Assembly: GCA_017607445.1 (NCBI GenBank)
Contig: JAEVHH010000005.1
Coordinates: 4,097,001 to 4,161,000 of the forward strand
DNA from: Histoplasma ohiense
Taxonomy: Eukaryota; Ascomycota; Eurotiomycetes; Onygenales; Ajellomycetaceae
Direction of reading: 5' to 3'
DNA length: 64,000 nt
Shown: positions 1 through 11,071 of the stretch, piece by piece
Layout: each line of letters begins with the position of its first letter
Numbering within the stretch: position 1 is the first letter of the stretch
Translations under genes and position numbers: made by a program
Notes under the pieces: generated by a model
What the model saw: the letters and a program-made list of their open reading frames with translations, nothing else
Database searches by the model: none
Told to the model about the DNA's origin: nothing

Positions 1-313
1 AATTGATTCATCTGTGTCAGTCTGAGTGCTCTATGTTTACAATTGCATCTAGGTGCTCAAGTTTAAAGAATAAGTTATCAAGTCTTCACAAAGCTGCAAT
101 ATTGTGATAATGTTCACAATTATCAAGTTCTACAAAGCTGCACCACTGTGATAGTGCTGTGAGTGCTTAAGAACTTCACAATTACATATCTGTGAAGAGA
201 TCAGAGTATCTATAGAGTATTTTCTTCAAAGAATAAGAACTGAATTTTCAGATCTTCAGGCATTCAGAATCAAGAATTATAGTCTTGAATAAAAATAAAA
301 TGAACTATAAACA
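1..313 (+). mobile_element. Family-A gypsy fragment: leader up to the gag start
   Basis: The window opens inside the primer-binding site of a family-A element (aattgattc...). It then follows the same leader that lies behind the A2 5' LTR at 18581-18850, including the motif tctgagtgctctatgtttac. The gag start ATG is at about 300 (atgaactataaac, compare 18844). The fragment stops abruptly at 313, where an unrelated LTR end begins. The LTR belonging to this leader would lie just left of the window. Confidence 0.75.
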
Positions 314-410
314 TGTAATGCACTCGTTTATTATTTCCTTGTTATATTATCTTCATTTATTCTTACCTCTTTCCATTATGTTCTCGCTACCGCTATTTCT
401 ATATGTACAT
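314..410 (-). mobile_element. LTR fragment related to element B
   Basis: About 95 bp from TGTAATGCACTCG onward match the reverse complement of the element-B LTR end (compare 40735-40827 and 47846-47938). The match ends near 410, so this is a truncated or divergent relative of LTR-B. It keeps several CpGs (ctcgctaccgc) that family-A copies have lost. Confidence 0.6.
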
Positions 411-669
411 AGTGGTGTCCAATAAGTCAGCGTACTAGTGGCTCGGCGCTGAGAACCCCTCTTCTTACCCCTCTTCTTCAAAGATTCCTCCATCATCCAA
501 CATCCCCCCTATACATCAAAAGATGCCCTCAAAACTGAAAACATTGCAGAGAGAACACTCTCCAGCTATTATTAATACTATTTTGAACCTTTGAAAGCGG
601 GAACATTTATTTCTAGATATAGTTTGAATTTTAGAGCTGTCTCACTCCATCATATTCTTCATTGTTTAT
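411..669. other. Unassigned sequence
   Basis: No convincing reading frame and no match to other elements in the window. The stretch is richer in G+C than its surroundings (ggctcggcgctgagaacccc near 442-461). It may be the interior of the LTR-B relative to its left. It ends where a reversed family-A LTR starts with TGTAAC at 670. Confidence 0.4.
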
Positions 670-903
670 TGTAACAGATGTACTTCGATTAATGATTTAG
701 TACTATTCTAAATACAGATTATGAATTGATTAAGAAAAGAAAGAGAAAAGAGATCAGAAGAAAAGATTATATAAAGAGAGTTCTTATAGAAAAGAGATTG
801 AGATGAAAGAATATCAGAAGCTGCTTTACAATGAAGTATGAAGTGAAAGAACTTTATAAGCTATACAGAAGAATTGTTAGAAACTATATAAGTGTGAAGT
901 ATG

Positions 904-2178
904 TAGGCTGGCCAGTGGGACCATGAATTTCATGTTTGATTTGGTTTGATTTGGTCCCAGTCCATTTCTTGGTGTGATTTTCAGTGGGACCAGAATCAGA
1001 ATGGGAGTGTAAAGTGACTAGAATTATTAGAACATGAGTGAAATGGGACTAATAAATCTTGATATTTCATGTAAAGTGACTGACTATCAAAAATAAGAAC
1101 ATGATCTGGGACTGACTATGATTTTGACTGAGGTTTGGTCCCATTCTGATGATTATATAATACATATCTTAGATATCAATCTGATGATATGATTGGTGGA
1201 GATATCACCCCTATCTAGTGCTGTCAACCAATTTGCCCCTGCCAATCTATCTACTGCTGCTAATCTATCGCTGCTGCTAAGCTATCCCTCACTGCTAATC
1301 TATCACTGCTGCCAATCTATCTATTGCTGCAAGCTATTCCTCACTGCTAAGCTATCGCCGCTAACCTCTCTATTGCTGCAAGCTATCCCTCGCTGCTAAG
1401 CTATCACTGCCAATCTATCTATCACTGCCAATCTATCTATCACTGCCAACCTATCTATCACTGTCAATTTATCTACCACTGTCAATCTATCTATCACTGC
1501 CAATCTATTGCTGCTAATCTATCACTGCTGTCAATCTATCTTTTGCTGCTAATCTATCACTGCTGTCAATCTATCTTTCACTGCTAATCTATCTCTTGCT
1601 GCTAAGCTATCCCTCACTGCTAAGCTATTCCTTGCTGCTAAGCTATCCCTCACTACTAAGCTATCTATCACTGTCAATCTATCTATTGCTGCTAATCTAT
1701 CACTGCTAATCTATCGCTGCTAATCTATTGCTGCTAATCTATTGCTGCTAATCTATTGCTGCTAATCTATTGCTGCTAATCTATTGCTGCTAATCTATTG
1801 CTGTCAATCTATTGCTGCCAATCTATCTACCGCGGCGAATCTATCTATCACTATCATTACTAGTTCAAAATAGAACTAGAGCATAAATACACTAAACTTC
1901 TTTTGATAGATAATGATTTTTGATAACACTCATAGCATTATATCATCTATATAGGGTAAATCATGGTCTCATTTGGTTCCATTTTAACAAAATGAGATCA
2001 AATGAGATCAGAATCAGTAATTTATAAGAAGAATATGATCTGGGACTAGATTTATAATATAAACAGTGTAAAGTGACTAATTTAATAAACACTATATGAG
2101 ACCAGAACTAAGAAATTTGATAATGGAACTGGAGAAATATTTAGTCCCAGTCCCATGCATGGTCACACAGCCAGTCTA
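904..2178. mobile_element. hAT-like non-autonomous element, copy 1 (1,275 bp)
   Basis: The ends are imperfect terminal inverted repeats: TAGGCTGG... on the left and ...CCAGTCTA on the right. They are flanked by an exact 8-bp direct repeat GAAGTATG (896-903 and 2179-2186), and the interrupted LTR-A sequence reads through once the insert is removed. Eight-base target duplications with TAG/CAG-type ends are typical of hAT transposons. There is no transposase. Subterminal regions hold several ggtccca/tgggacc motifs, and the middle is a long minisatellite. A second copy of identical length lies at 3697-4971. Confidence 0.85.
1203..1850. repeat. Minisatellite inside hAT-like copy 1
   Basis: Tandem array of 13-15 bp units such as ctgctaatctattg and ctatctatcactgcc. 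The most regular run is near 1725-1815, where a 14-bp unit repeats head to tail. A 68-codon open frame across it (from 1193) only reflects the repeat and is not called as a gene. Confidence 0.9.
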
Positions 2179-2291
2179 GAAGTATGAGATGAAAGAATCA
2201 TTGAAAGCTGTAACAAACATACTTCAATTAACAATTTGATACTATTCTAATTACAGATTACAAAATGATTAAGAAAAGAAAGAGAAAAGAA

Positions 2292-2825
2292 TGTGATGAG
2301 TTAGCATCTGTTAGTAATTAACTTATGCAATCAACTCCCCTTCTGCACCCGCTTGTTCCTGGCCATTGTTACCTTGTGTAACTCTCAATGTTCTTCCACT
2401 CCATGCTTCACACTCATGTAGTTTCTAATGATTCTTCTGTATAGCTTTTAATGTTCTTCTGCTCTGTGCTCTGCACTTGTGTAGTCTCTAACAATTCTTT
2501 TATATAGTTTCTTACATTCTCTCACTCTGTGTTCTGCACTTGTGTAGTCTCTAATGATTCTTCTGCATAGCTCTCAATGATTCTCTCATCTCATGTTTCA
2601 CACTTGTGTAGCTTCTAATGATTCTTATGTGTATCTTTTAATATTCTTTCACTTCACATTTCACTGTGGAGCAGCTTCTGATATTCTTTCACTCTGAACT
2701 TTTCTCTATAAGAATTCTCTTCATATAATCTTTTCTTCTGATTTCTTTTCTCTTTCTTTTCTTAATCAATTCATAATCTGTAATTAGAATAGTATCAAAT
2801 TGTTAATCAAAGTACATTCATTATA
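2292..2825 (+). repeat. A1 5' LTR
   Basis: Starts TGTGATGAG and ends ...TTATA, a decayed form of the family end ...TTACA. It contains a TATA-like ctctataag near 2702, a long pyrimidine tract (tttctctttcttttctt) and then aatcaattcataatctg. In less mutated copies that last site is AATCAATTTGTAA, the complement of the primer-binding site. Confidence 0.85.
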
Positions 2826-2838
2826 TTATGAATTGATT
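2826..2838 (+). promoter_or_regulatory. Primer-binding site of A1, self-priming type
   Basis: Directly after the LTR is ttatgaattgatt, a one-to-two base variant of the family site TTACAAATTGATT seen next to the LTRs at 18576, 38033 and (reversed) 54949-54961. The family site is the exact complement of AATCAATTTGTAA inside the LTR. It does not start with TGG, so a tRNA 3' end is not the obvious primer. Confidence 0.6.
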
Positions 2839-3696
2839 CTTCTGCATTTAAGATCTGAGTGTTTTGTTATTAGTTCTTATACTTAAGTGCATTGTTATCA
2901 GTTCTTACACTCAAGTGTGTTGTTTATAGATCTGAGTATCTAGTTGTTACAAGAGATTTCTCATGAATCTGAGTGTTCTTATCATTAGTTATATAGACTG
3001 TTGTGTCTAAGCATTTGAAACACAATCAATTATGTTCTATGAGGCTTGAGTGTCTATGAACTGTAACACTGTGAATAGTGTTCACAAAGAAGCTTGATCA
3101 AACTTAGTGCTGCAACACTGTGAATAGTGTCTGCAAGAGAATCAAGTGTCTACAAGTATTTCTTTTCTTTTTTTTTATTATATATTTTTAGATATCAAAA
3201 TGAACTACAAGCAATTCTACAAACATTCATCACATTCAAATGCAGTGAATGATAACTTAGATCTACAAAGCATTCTTCAGCAGCAGATGCTACAGATGAC
3301 TGAATTGCAATGATGATTTGCTGAGATGAGTATTTCTGTGTTCATTATTTCTTCTACACTCACATCTCACAAAAAGCTCTCAAGAGAGAAGCTTTCAATT
3401 TTCAATAAATATGAGAGAGATCTAGTGCTCTACCTTGCATGAAAGTCAAAAGCAAATGTCAAATTGGACATCAATGAACAAGCAATAGGCTTGCTATTCA
3501 ATCAAGTGTGGTATATTTATAGCAGATTGAATGGTGATGCATTAGCAAAATTTCAACTCTGAATGAGTCATTGTCAGAATCATCAGTGTACATCAGAGCT
3601 AGTCTTCTGACAACTCAACTCTCTCTTTCTTGATTCTATACTTCAAATCAAGATGTTAGACTGACTTAATCAAACTCATCAGATGAATGTTGTGTT

Positions 3697-4971
3697 TAGA
3701 CTGATTGATGGAATCATGAATTTCATGTTTGATTTGATTTGGTTTGGTCCCAGTCCATTTCTTGGCGTGATTTTCAGTGGGATCAGAATCAGAATAGAAG
3801 TGTAAAGTGACTAGAATTATTAGAACATGAGTGAAATGAGACTAATAAATCTTGATATTTCATGTAAAGTGACTGACTATCAAAAATAAGAACATGACCT
3901 GGGACTGACTATGATTTTGACTGAGGTTTGGTCCCATTCTGATGATTATATAATACATATCTTAGATATCAATCTGATGATATGATTGGTGGAGATATCA
4001 CCTCTATCTAGTGCTGTCAATCAATTTGCCTCTGTCAATCTATCTACTGCTGCTAATCTATTGCCACTGCTAAGCTATTCCTTGCTGCTAATCTATCACC
4101 ACTGCCAATCTATCTATTGCTGCAAGCTATCCCTTGCTGCTAAACTATCACCACTAACCTCTCTATTGCTGCAAGCTATCCCTTGCTGCTAAGCTATCAC
4201 TGCCAATCTATCTATCACTGCCAATCTATCTATCACTGCCAACTTATCTATCACTGCTAATTTATCTACCACTGTCAATCTATCTATCACTGTCAATCTA
4301 TTGCTGCTAATCTATCGCTGCTGCCAATCTATCTTTTGCTGCTAATCTATCACTGCTGCCAATCTATCTTTCACTGCTAATCTATCTCTCACTGCTAAGC
4401 TATCCCTCACTGCTAAGCTATCCCTCACTGCTAAGCTATCCCTCACTACTAAGCTATCTATCACTGCCAATCTATCTATCACTGCTAATCTATCGCTGCT
4501 AATCTATCGCTGCTAATCTATTGCTGCTAATCTATCGCTGCTAATCTATCGCTGCTAATCTATCACTGCTAATCTATCGCTGCTAATCTATCACTGCCAA
4601 CCTATCGCTGCCAACCTATCTACCGCGGCGAATCTATCTATCACTATCATTACTAGTTCAAAATAGAACTAGAGCATAAATACACTAAACTTCTTTTGAT
4701 AGGTAATGATTTTTGGTAACACTCATAGCATTATATCATCTATATAGGGTAAATCATGGTCCCATTTGGTCCCATTTTAACAAAATGGGACCAAATGGAA
4801 TCAGAATCAGTAATTTATAAGAAGAACATGACCTGGGACTAGATTTATAATATAAACAGTGTAAAGTGACTAATTTAATAAACACTATATGGGACCAGAA
4901 CTAAGAAATTTGATAATGGAACTGGAGAAATATTTAGTCCCAGTTCCATGCATGGTCACACAGCCAGTCTA
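3697..4971. mobile_element. hAT-like non-autonomous element, copy 2 (1,275 bp)
   Basis: Ends TAGACTG... and ...CCAGTCTA, flanked by the exact 8-bp duplication GTTGTGTT (3689-3696 and 4972-4979) in A1 gag. It is the same length as copy 1 and collinear with it. Copy 2 keeps more of the likely ancestral sequence: it has ggtccca and tgggacca where copy 1 has ggtctca/ggttcca and tgagatca. These are CpC->TpC changes, which makes this pair useful for reading the mutation process in non-coding DNA. Confidence 0.88.
3997..4645. repeat. Minisatellite inside hAT-like copy 2
   Basis: Same tandem 13-15 bp units (ctgctaatctatcg, ctatctatcactgcc) as in copy 1, with small differences in order. The total element length is nevertheless the same, so the array has not changed length since the two copies separated. 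Confidence 0.9.
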
Positions 4972-5552
4972 GTTGTGTTGACAACTTATTTTTCTGAATT
5001 CAATCACAAGCTTCTAGAAGCAGATGAGCAAGACTGGGACAACACTGTCAAGATCAATATATTGTTCAAAAACTTGAATTTTCAGTTGCATAATTGAAGT
5101 GTAGAGTATCTGAAGCTCTCAATATATAGTGAATTCTATACTGATCTTTGTCTGTTGAACAATAATCTGTCTCAGTTTCACACACTTCAAAATCACAGAG
5201 AATTTCACTGAACAAATATATACACTCTGAACCACTCTGCAGCACTCTTCACCTCTGAATCAGAATCAATGAACTGAGTTTCATACATGAACACAAATCA
5301 TTCAAAGATTTCTAACATCTCAGAGAAGGACATCATCAACTGAATCATCAGAGAAGTCTGCATACACTGTGACAAGTCAGAGCATTTCATAAATCAATGT
5401 CTGAATGCAATCACTTCAAGTAAACCTCCCACACACATGAACACTGTGTTGTCTGTGGATAGACAAGAACAGAGAAAAGATGAGCTCTTGCTCTAAAATA
5501 CAGATGAGAGCTCAAGAAGCAGAAAGCTAGCTGAAGATTCAAGCAGAAGATA

Positions 5553-8500
5553 CAAGCAGACACAATCATGATCTCTGTCATTGTAAATAGCTTAGTCAAT
5601 GTATGAGCAATGATAGACAGTGGTTTCCTTCACTACACTCTTATAGACATTCAGCTGATTGAGAAGTATAAGCTTCAGTGTATTCTCTTTTTCAAACTGT
5701 GTAAGTTCAGTGAATTTGACAGCCTCAGAGGATCCACCTTCTACAATATGATAAGATTTAATATCAATATAGAAGAACATAAGAAAAAGAATATATACAC
5801 ATACAAAATACAAGACCTTGAGTATGATCTAATGCTTGATCTATCATAGCTCACAGAATTTGAAACCTTGTTGAATGCATGCAACTGCTGCTTTATTTTT
5901 CCAGAAGATGATCATATTTACAAGAAGAATGTTGATAGAATCACTGATCTCACTCAGATATCAGTGGAAGCATACAAACTACTAATTCATCAAGCACATG
6001 AGAAGAAGAATGTCCAAGTGTTCACTGCTAGCATGATGAATATCAAGAAAGCATTAGAAAAGTTAGAATCTAAAGACTTCAAGAAATCATACAAGAAACT
6101 ACTTGAATCATACAAAGACTTTGCAGATGTGTTTGATGAGAAAGAAGCTGAAAAGCTTTCCTCTCATCAAAAACTCAGTATAAATCATACAATTGAGCTT
6201 ATCAAAAAAGACAGTAAAGATCTGCAACTGCTCTGAGATTCTCTCTACAGCATGTCATGTGACAAGCTTCTTGTTCTATGAAAAACACTCAATGAATTAT
6301 TAGACAAAGACTTCATTCATATTAGCAACTCATCTGCTGCAGCATCTGTACTGTTTGTGAAGAAATCAGAAGATGGCTTACAATTCTGCATTGACTATCA
6401 AGAACTCAACAAGATTACACAGAAGGACTGATACTCTCTTCCACTCATCAATGAAATGCTCAAACAGATAGAAAAAGCAAAATGATTTACAAAACTTGAC
6501 ATCTCTGCAGTCTTCTACAAGATAAGAATTAATGAAGATGATGAATGGCTAACTGTCTTTCATATACATTACAGATTATACAAATGGACAGTGATCTTCT
6601 TTGAATTAGTGAATGCTCTGAGTATGTTTCAGAAATACATTAACTGAGCTCTACAAGATCTGCTTGATGAGATTGCCTCAGTGTACATGAATGATATCTT
6701 GATCTTCATCAATGAATCATTTACTGAGCACTGTAAGCACATACAATAAGTTCTTGACTATCTATGAAAAGCTGGACTGTAAGTGGACATTGACAAATGC
6801 AACTTTGAGACCAAGTCTATGATCTATCTAGAATTCATCATCAAAGTTGAAAAAGATGTACATATGAATTCTAAGAAGGTGGAAGCAATTCTCAACTGAG
6901 AGGCATCAGTCTCAGTAAAAGAGACTAGAAGCTTTCTAGAGTTTGTCAACTTCTATCAAAGGTTTATCAAGAACTTCTTCAATATCATATAATCACTAAC
7001 AGATCTGATCTGAAAAGATGCTGTATTTCAATGGACTGATGAAGCAGATGCAGCATTCAAAAAGCTGAAGCATATGTTCACAAACACTTCAATACTGCAA
7101 TCATTCAATTCAGATAAGCATACAATTCTCAAAACAGATGCCTCAGATTATATAGTAGATGAGACACTGATGTAATATGACAATGAAGATGTTCTACAAT
7201 CTTGTGTCTTCATCTTGAAAAAGATGTCACTCACTGAATGCAACTATGAGATCTACAACAAGAAGCTTCTAGTGATCATACAATGTCTCAAAGAATAAGA
7301 ATCTGAACTCATGAGTGTTGAGAGATTCAAGATTGTTATCAATCATAAGAATCTAGAGTACTTCACAATCACTCATAAGCTCACTGAGAGACATATGTAT
7401 TGATCATTGTTTCTTAGCCATTTTTCATTCACAATTTGTTATCAATCTGAAGTAGAGAACATCCTTGTGGATGCTCTGTTCTGCTGAGAATAAGATATAT
7501 CATCTGATGACTTGGATGACAGATGGAAACATCAAGAGCATTGATTAATCAACTCTGCAATTATAGAAAGTTCTACACAATCAGATGAATTCTGTGTATA
7601 TATCAATCAGTCTCAAGCTCAAGAACCCTTACTCAAAGAACAATGAAGACTAGCAGCAGAGACAGATGAATTCTGACAATAAGCTGCTGAAGTCATATGA
7701 AGCAAAGCATCTCAATTCCTCACAGATGTATACTCAAGAATGGATATCTCAGTATATTCAATTGATGATGACAACTGTTTACACTTTCAAGATAGATGAT
7801 GGGTTCTCAATTCAGAATCTCTATGAACACAGATCATGCAAGAAATTCATGACTCATCAATGACTGAGCACTCAGAATGTGAAATCATGTACAACATCAT
7901 TGTCTGAGAATTCTACTGATCAGATATGTCAAAAGACATACATCAGTTCATACACAACTGTGATCACTGTGGCTCAGTGATAGCATGACATGAACATCAA
8001 AAAGAGATGCTGAAGCTCTTATCTGTCTCCAATCAAACTTGGCATAATATAGCTATCAATTTTGCAGTTTTCTTATTCAAAAGTGGAGATTCTACAAACA
8101 TTCTAGTCATTGTCAATCAACTCAGTAAGAATGTAATACTACAGCTCTGTGACAAGATGGACACTGAAGTAGTTGCAGATGTCTTCATCAGAAACTCATT
8201 CTATTGTATACACAGTCTGTCTTCATTCATTGTGTCAGATAGAGACAGTCAATTCATCAGCACACTCTGAGCCTGTGTATGTCAATTATTAAGAATCAAA
8301 CAAAAGTTATCAACAGTGTATCACTCAGAGACTGATGAAGCTATCAAGAGAATGATATAAATGATAAAGAACATTCTTCATAAGTTCTGCAATTACACAC
8401 AAGACAACTGAAGCAATCTGCTGTCACACACTGAGATTGCAATTAACAGTTGAGATTTCACTACAATAGATGTAAGCTCATTCTTTCTTCTATACAGATA

Positions 8501-9110
8501 CAACTTAGAGATTCTGAACTTCTCTGAGACTTCTCAAGAAACTGTGTATGTCTGCAGCCTCATACAGACAGCAGAGAACATTGTGAGCAAGCTGAAGAAA
8601 GCTCACAAATGAGCAGAAGCTTCAATGATCAGTGTTTAGTAAGATTACAAGAATCAAGCAAACATCAGAAGAAGTTCTGTGATTCAATATCATATAGAAG
8701 ACAAAGTCTGACTGAATCTCAAGAACATAAGAACAGACCACCTCTCACATACACTAGATTATCATCACACTAAGTATACAGTGAAGAAAGTGCTAGACAT
8801 ATACAATTATCAACTCAACATCTCATCTGACATTCACAACATCTTTCATACAAATCTGCTCCAACCCACAGCTGAGAATTCATTCCCCTCACAGAGAATC
8901 TTCAATTGACAGTCATCCATCATCATAGAAGAAGACAATGAACTCAAGTGGGAAATTGAAGCAATTCTTGACAATAGAATCAACCACCACTGCTGTGAAT
9001 ATCTCATCAAATGAATAGAATACAATCATTCAATCTGAGAATCTGTGTCTGTCTTGAAGAACACTGCTGCTCTCAACATCTATAAGTTCTCACTCACCTC
9101 AGTAGAGAGG
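5553..9110 (+). pseudogene. pol: A1 pol: protease, RT, RNase H, integrase, chromodomain (broken)
   Basis: Protease: A-M-I-D-S-G near 5610-5630. RT: L-Q-F-C-I-D-Y near 6378 and Y-M-N-D-I-L-I-F near 6682 (family motif YLDD). RNase H region: S-F-N-S-D-K-H then T-D-A-S-D-Y near 7105-7150. Integrase: zinc-binding H...H...CDHC near 7850-7965 and core I-V-S-D-R-D-S-Q-F near 8230-8255. Chromodomain: W-E-I-E-A-I-L-D...Y-L-I-K-W near 8950-9020. Stops are mainly TGA at Arg or Trp positions, with a few TAA at Gln positions (for example near 6747 and 6780). The enzyme is non-functional; domain calls rest on motif order. Confidence 0.8.
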
Positions 9111-9115
9111 GATAA

Positions 9116-9649
9116 TGTGACAGATTAGTACTTATTAGTAATTAACTTATACAATCAACTCTTCTTCTGCATCTGCTTGTTTCTGATTATTGTTATTTTG
9201 TATAACTCTTGATGTTCTTCTGCTCTGTGCTCTGTGCTTGTGTAGTTTCTAACAATTCTTTCACATAGCTCTTAACATTCTTCCACTCTGTGCTCTGCAT
9301 TCATATAGTCTCTAACAATTCTTCTGCATAGCTTCTTACATTCTTCTGCTCTGTGTTTCATACTTGTGTAGTCTCTAACAATTCTTCTGTGTAGCTCTCA
9401 ATGATTCCTCCATCTCATGTTCTGCACTTGTGTAGCTTCTAACAATTCTTACACATATCTTTTAATGTTCTTCCACTCTGCACTCCACTGTGGAGTGGCT
9501 TCTGATATTCTTTCACTCTGAATTTTCCTCTATAAAAACCCTCTTTGTACAATCTTTTCTTCTGATTTCTTTTCTCTTTCTTTCCTTAATCAATTCATAA
9601 TCTGTAATTAGGATAGTACCAAATCGTTAATCGAAGTACGCCTGTTACA
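9116..9649 (+). repeat. A1 3' LTR
   Basis: TGTGACAGATTAG...GCCTGTTACA, 534 bp. It keeps CpGs at its far end (aatcgttaatcgaagtacgcc) that the 5' LTR has lost. The polypurine tract gagagggataa lies just before it. Confidence 0.9.
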
Positions 9650-9654
9650 AAGAA

Positions 9655-10042
9655 GTCAGAAGAAAAGATCATATAAAGAGAGTTCTTATAGAGAGAAGTT
9701 CAGAGCAGAAGAATATCAGAAGTCACTCCACAGTGAAACACAGAATAAAAGAATATTAAAAGCTACACAGAAGAATCATTAAAAGCTATATAAGTACAGA
9801 ATATAAGACAGAAAAATCATTGAAAGCTATATAGAAGAATTATTAGAGACTATACAAATACAGAGCACAGAGCAGAAGAACATTAAGAGCTATATAAAAG
9901 AATTATTAAAGACTATATAAGTACAGAGCACAGAGTGAAAGAACATTGAGATTTACACAAAATCACAATGATCAGAAATAAGTGAATGCAGAAGAGAAGT
10001 TGATTGTGTAAATTAATTATTAATAAGTACTAATTCATTACA
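9655..10042 (-). repeat. A5 LTR, right portion
   Basis: Continues the LTR broken at 2291 by A1. It ends ...attcattaca, followed by the reversed end of the family-A coding region. With 2209-2291 it makes 471 bp. Confidence 0.8.
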
Positions 10043-10890
10043 TTATCCTTCTCTACTGAGATGAGTGAGAACTTGTAGATGTTGAGAATAGCAGTATTCT
10101 TCAAAATAAACACAGATTTTCAGATCAGACAATTGTATTCTATTCATTTGATAAAATATTTATGACAGTAATGATTGATTCTATTGTTAAGAATTGTTTT
10201 GATTTCTCATTCAAATTCATTGTTTTCTTCTATAATAACAGATGACTGTCAATTGAAGATTCTCTGTGAGAGAAATAAATCCTCAGTTGTGGATTGAAGC
10301 AGATTTGTATGAAAGATATCATGAATATCAAATAAGATGTCAAGTCAATAGTTGTGTGTGTCTAGTACTTTCTTCACTGTATATTTGATGTGATAATAAT
10401 CTAGTGTACACAAGAGATGATTTATTCTTATATTCTTGAAATTCAGTCAGATTTTGTTTTTTATATAATATCAGATTGTAGAACTTCTTCTGATGTTTAT
10501 TTAATTTTTATAATTTTACTAAATGCTGATTATTGAAGCTTCTACTTATTCACAGACTTTCTTCAACTTATTTATGATATTCTCTGTCATCTGTATAAGA
10601 CTGTGAATGTATATGATTTCTCAGAGAGTTTCAGAGAAGTTCAGAATCTCTAAATTGTATTTATATAAAAAAAAAATGAGCTTACATCTGTTGTGATGAA
10701 ATCTCAACTGTTAATCACAATCTCAGTATATGACAGCAGATTACTTCAGTTGTCTTGTATGTAATTACAAAACTTACAGAAAATATTTTTTATTATTTAT
10801 ATTATTCTCTCAGTAGCTTCATCAGTCTCTGAATAATATACTGTTGATAACTTTCATTCAATTTTTAATAATTGACATATACAGACTCAG
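10043..10890 (-). pseudogene. pol: A5 pol fragment: chromodomain and integrase C-terminal part
   Basis: Aligns base for base, with many C->T/G->A changes, with A4 at 49964-50807. Read on the minus strand it gives the end of pol: the chromodomain region nearest the LTR, then the integrase C-terminal part. Stops are frequent. It is cut at 10890 by A2, whose target duplication CTCAG includes its last five bases. Confidence 0.75.
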
Positions 10891-11071
10891 TGTGATAGGT
10901 TAGCACTTATTAGTAGTTAACTTACACAACCAACCCCTTCTGCTTCATATTTCACACTTGCATACATCTACTCATCTCTGTTATTGTGCTCTGTGCTTGT
11001 GTAGCCTCTAACAATTCTTTCATATAATCTCTTCTGTCTCACACTCCACATTTGTGTAGTTCTAACAATTC

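Larger units (their letters stand above)
670..2208 (-). mobile_element. Remnant LTR of a minus-strand family-A element (A6), split by a hAT-like element
   Basis: 670-903 and 2187-2208 align in order with the reversed family-A LTR of A4 (49493 onward): TGTAAC start, gtacttcgattaa, the purine-rich gaaaagaaagagaaaag tract and the short gaagaat/ttagaag repeats. A 1,275-bp element interrupts it. The LTR is cut off at 2208 by the start of A5. It is among the oldest layers in the window. Confidence 0.75.
3200..5480 (+). pseudogene. gag: A1 gag (broken, interrupted by the hAT-like element)
   Basis: The frame starts at the ATG in caaaatgaactac. The product has a Gln-rich N-terminus, a capsid-like middle part and a zinc knuckle C-I-H-C-D-K-S-E-H-F-I-N-Q-C near 5350-5400 (CX2CX4HX4C; the usual Gly before His is Glu). 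It would package element RNA. The reading frame is cut by the 1,275-bp insertion after codon 165 and by many TGA codons, several at positions where other copies have TGG. Protease and pol continue in the -1 frame relative to the end of gag near 5480. Confidence 0.75.
2292..9649 (+). mobile_element. A1: family-A Ty3/gypsy chromovirus, both LTRs present
   Basis: The two LTRs (2292-2825 and 9116-9649) are both 534 bp. They are flanked by the 5-bp duplication AAGAA (2287-2291 and 9650-9654). Order inside: primer-binding site, gag with CCHC knuckle, protease, reverse transcriptase, RNase H, integrase, chromodomain, polypurine tract (gagagggataa) next to the 3' LTR. This order (integrase last, chromodomain) is that of Ty3/gypsy chromoviruses. 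All coding parts carry stops, so it is dead. A hAT-like element (3697-4971) lies in gag. Confidence 0.9.

Noticed and set aside
1193..1399. 68-codon reading frame, repeated at 3986
   Set aside because: It lies in the minisatellite of the hAT-like element; its Leu/Ser/Ala pattern only mirrors the tandem units.
1200..1850. CRISPR-like array
   Set aside because: Units are only 13-15 bp, contiguous and degenerate, with no unique spacers, in a eukaryotic transposon setting.
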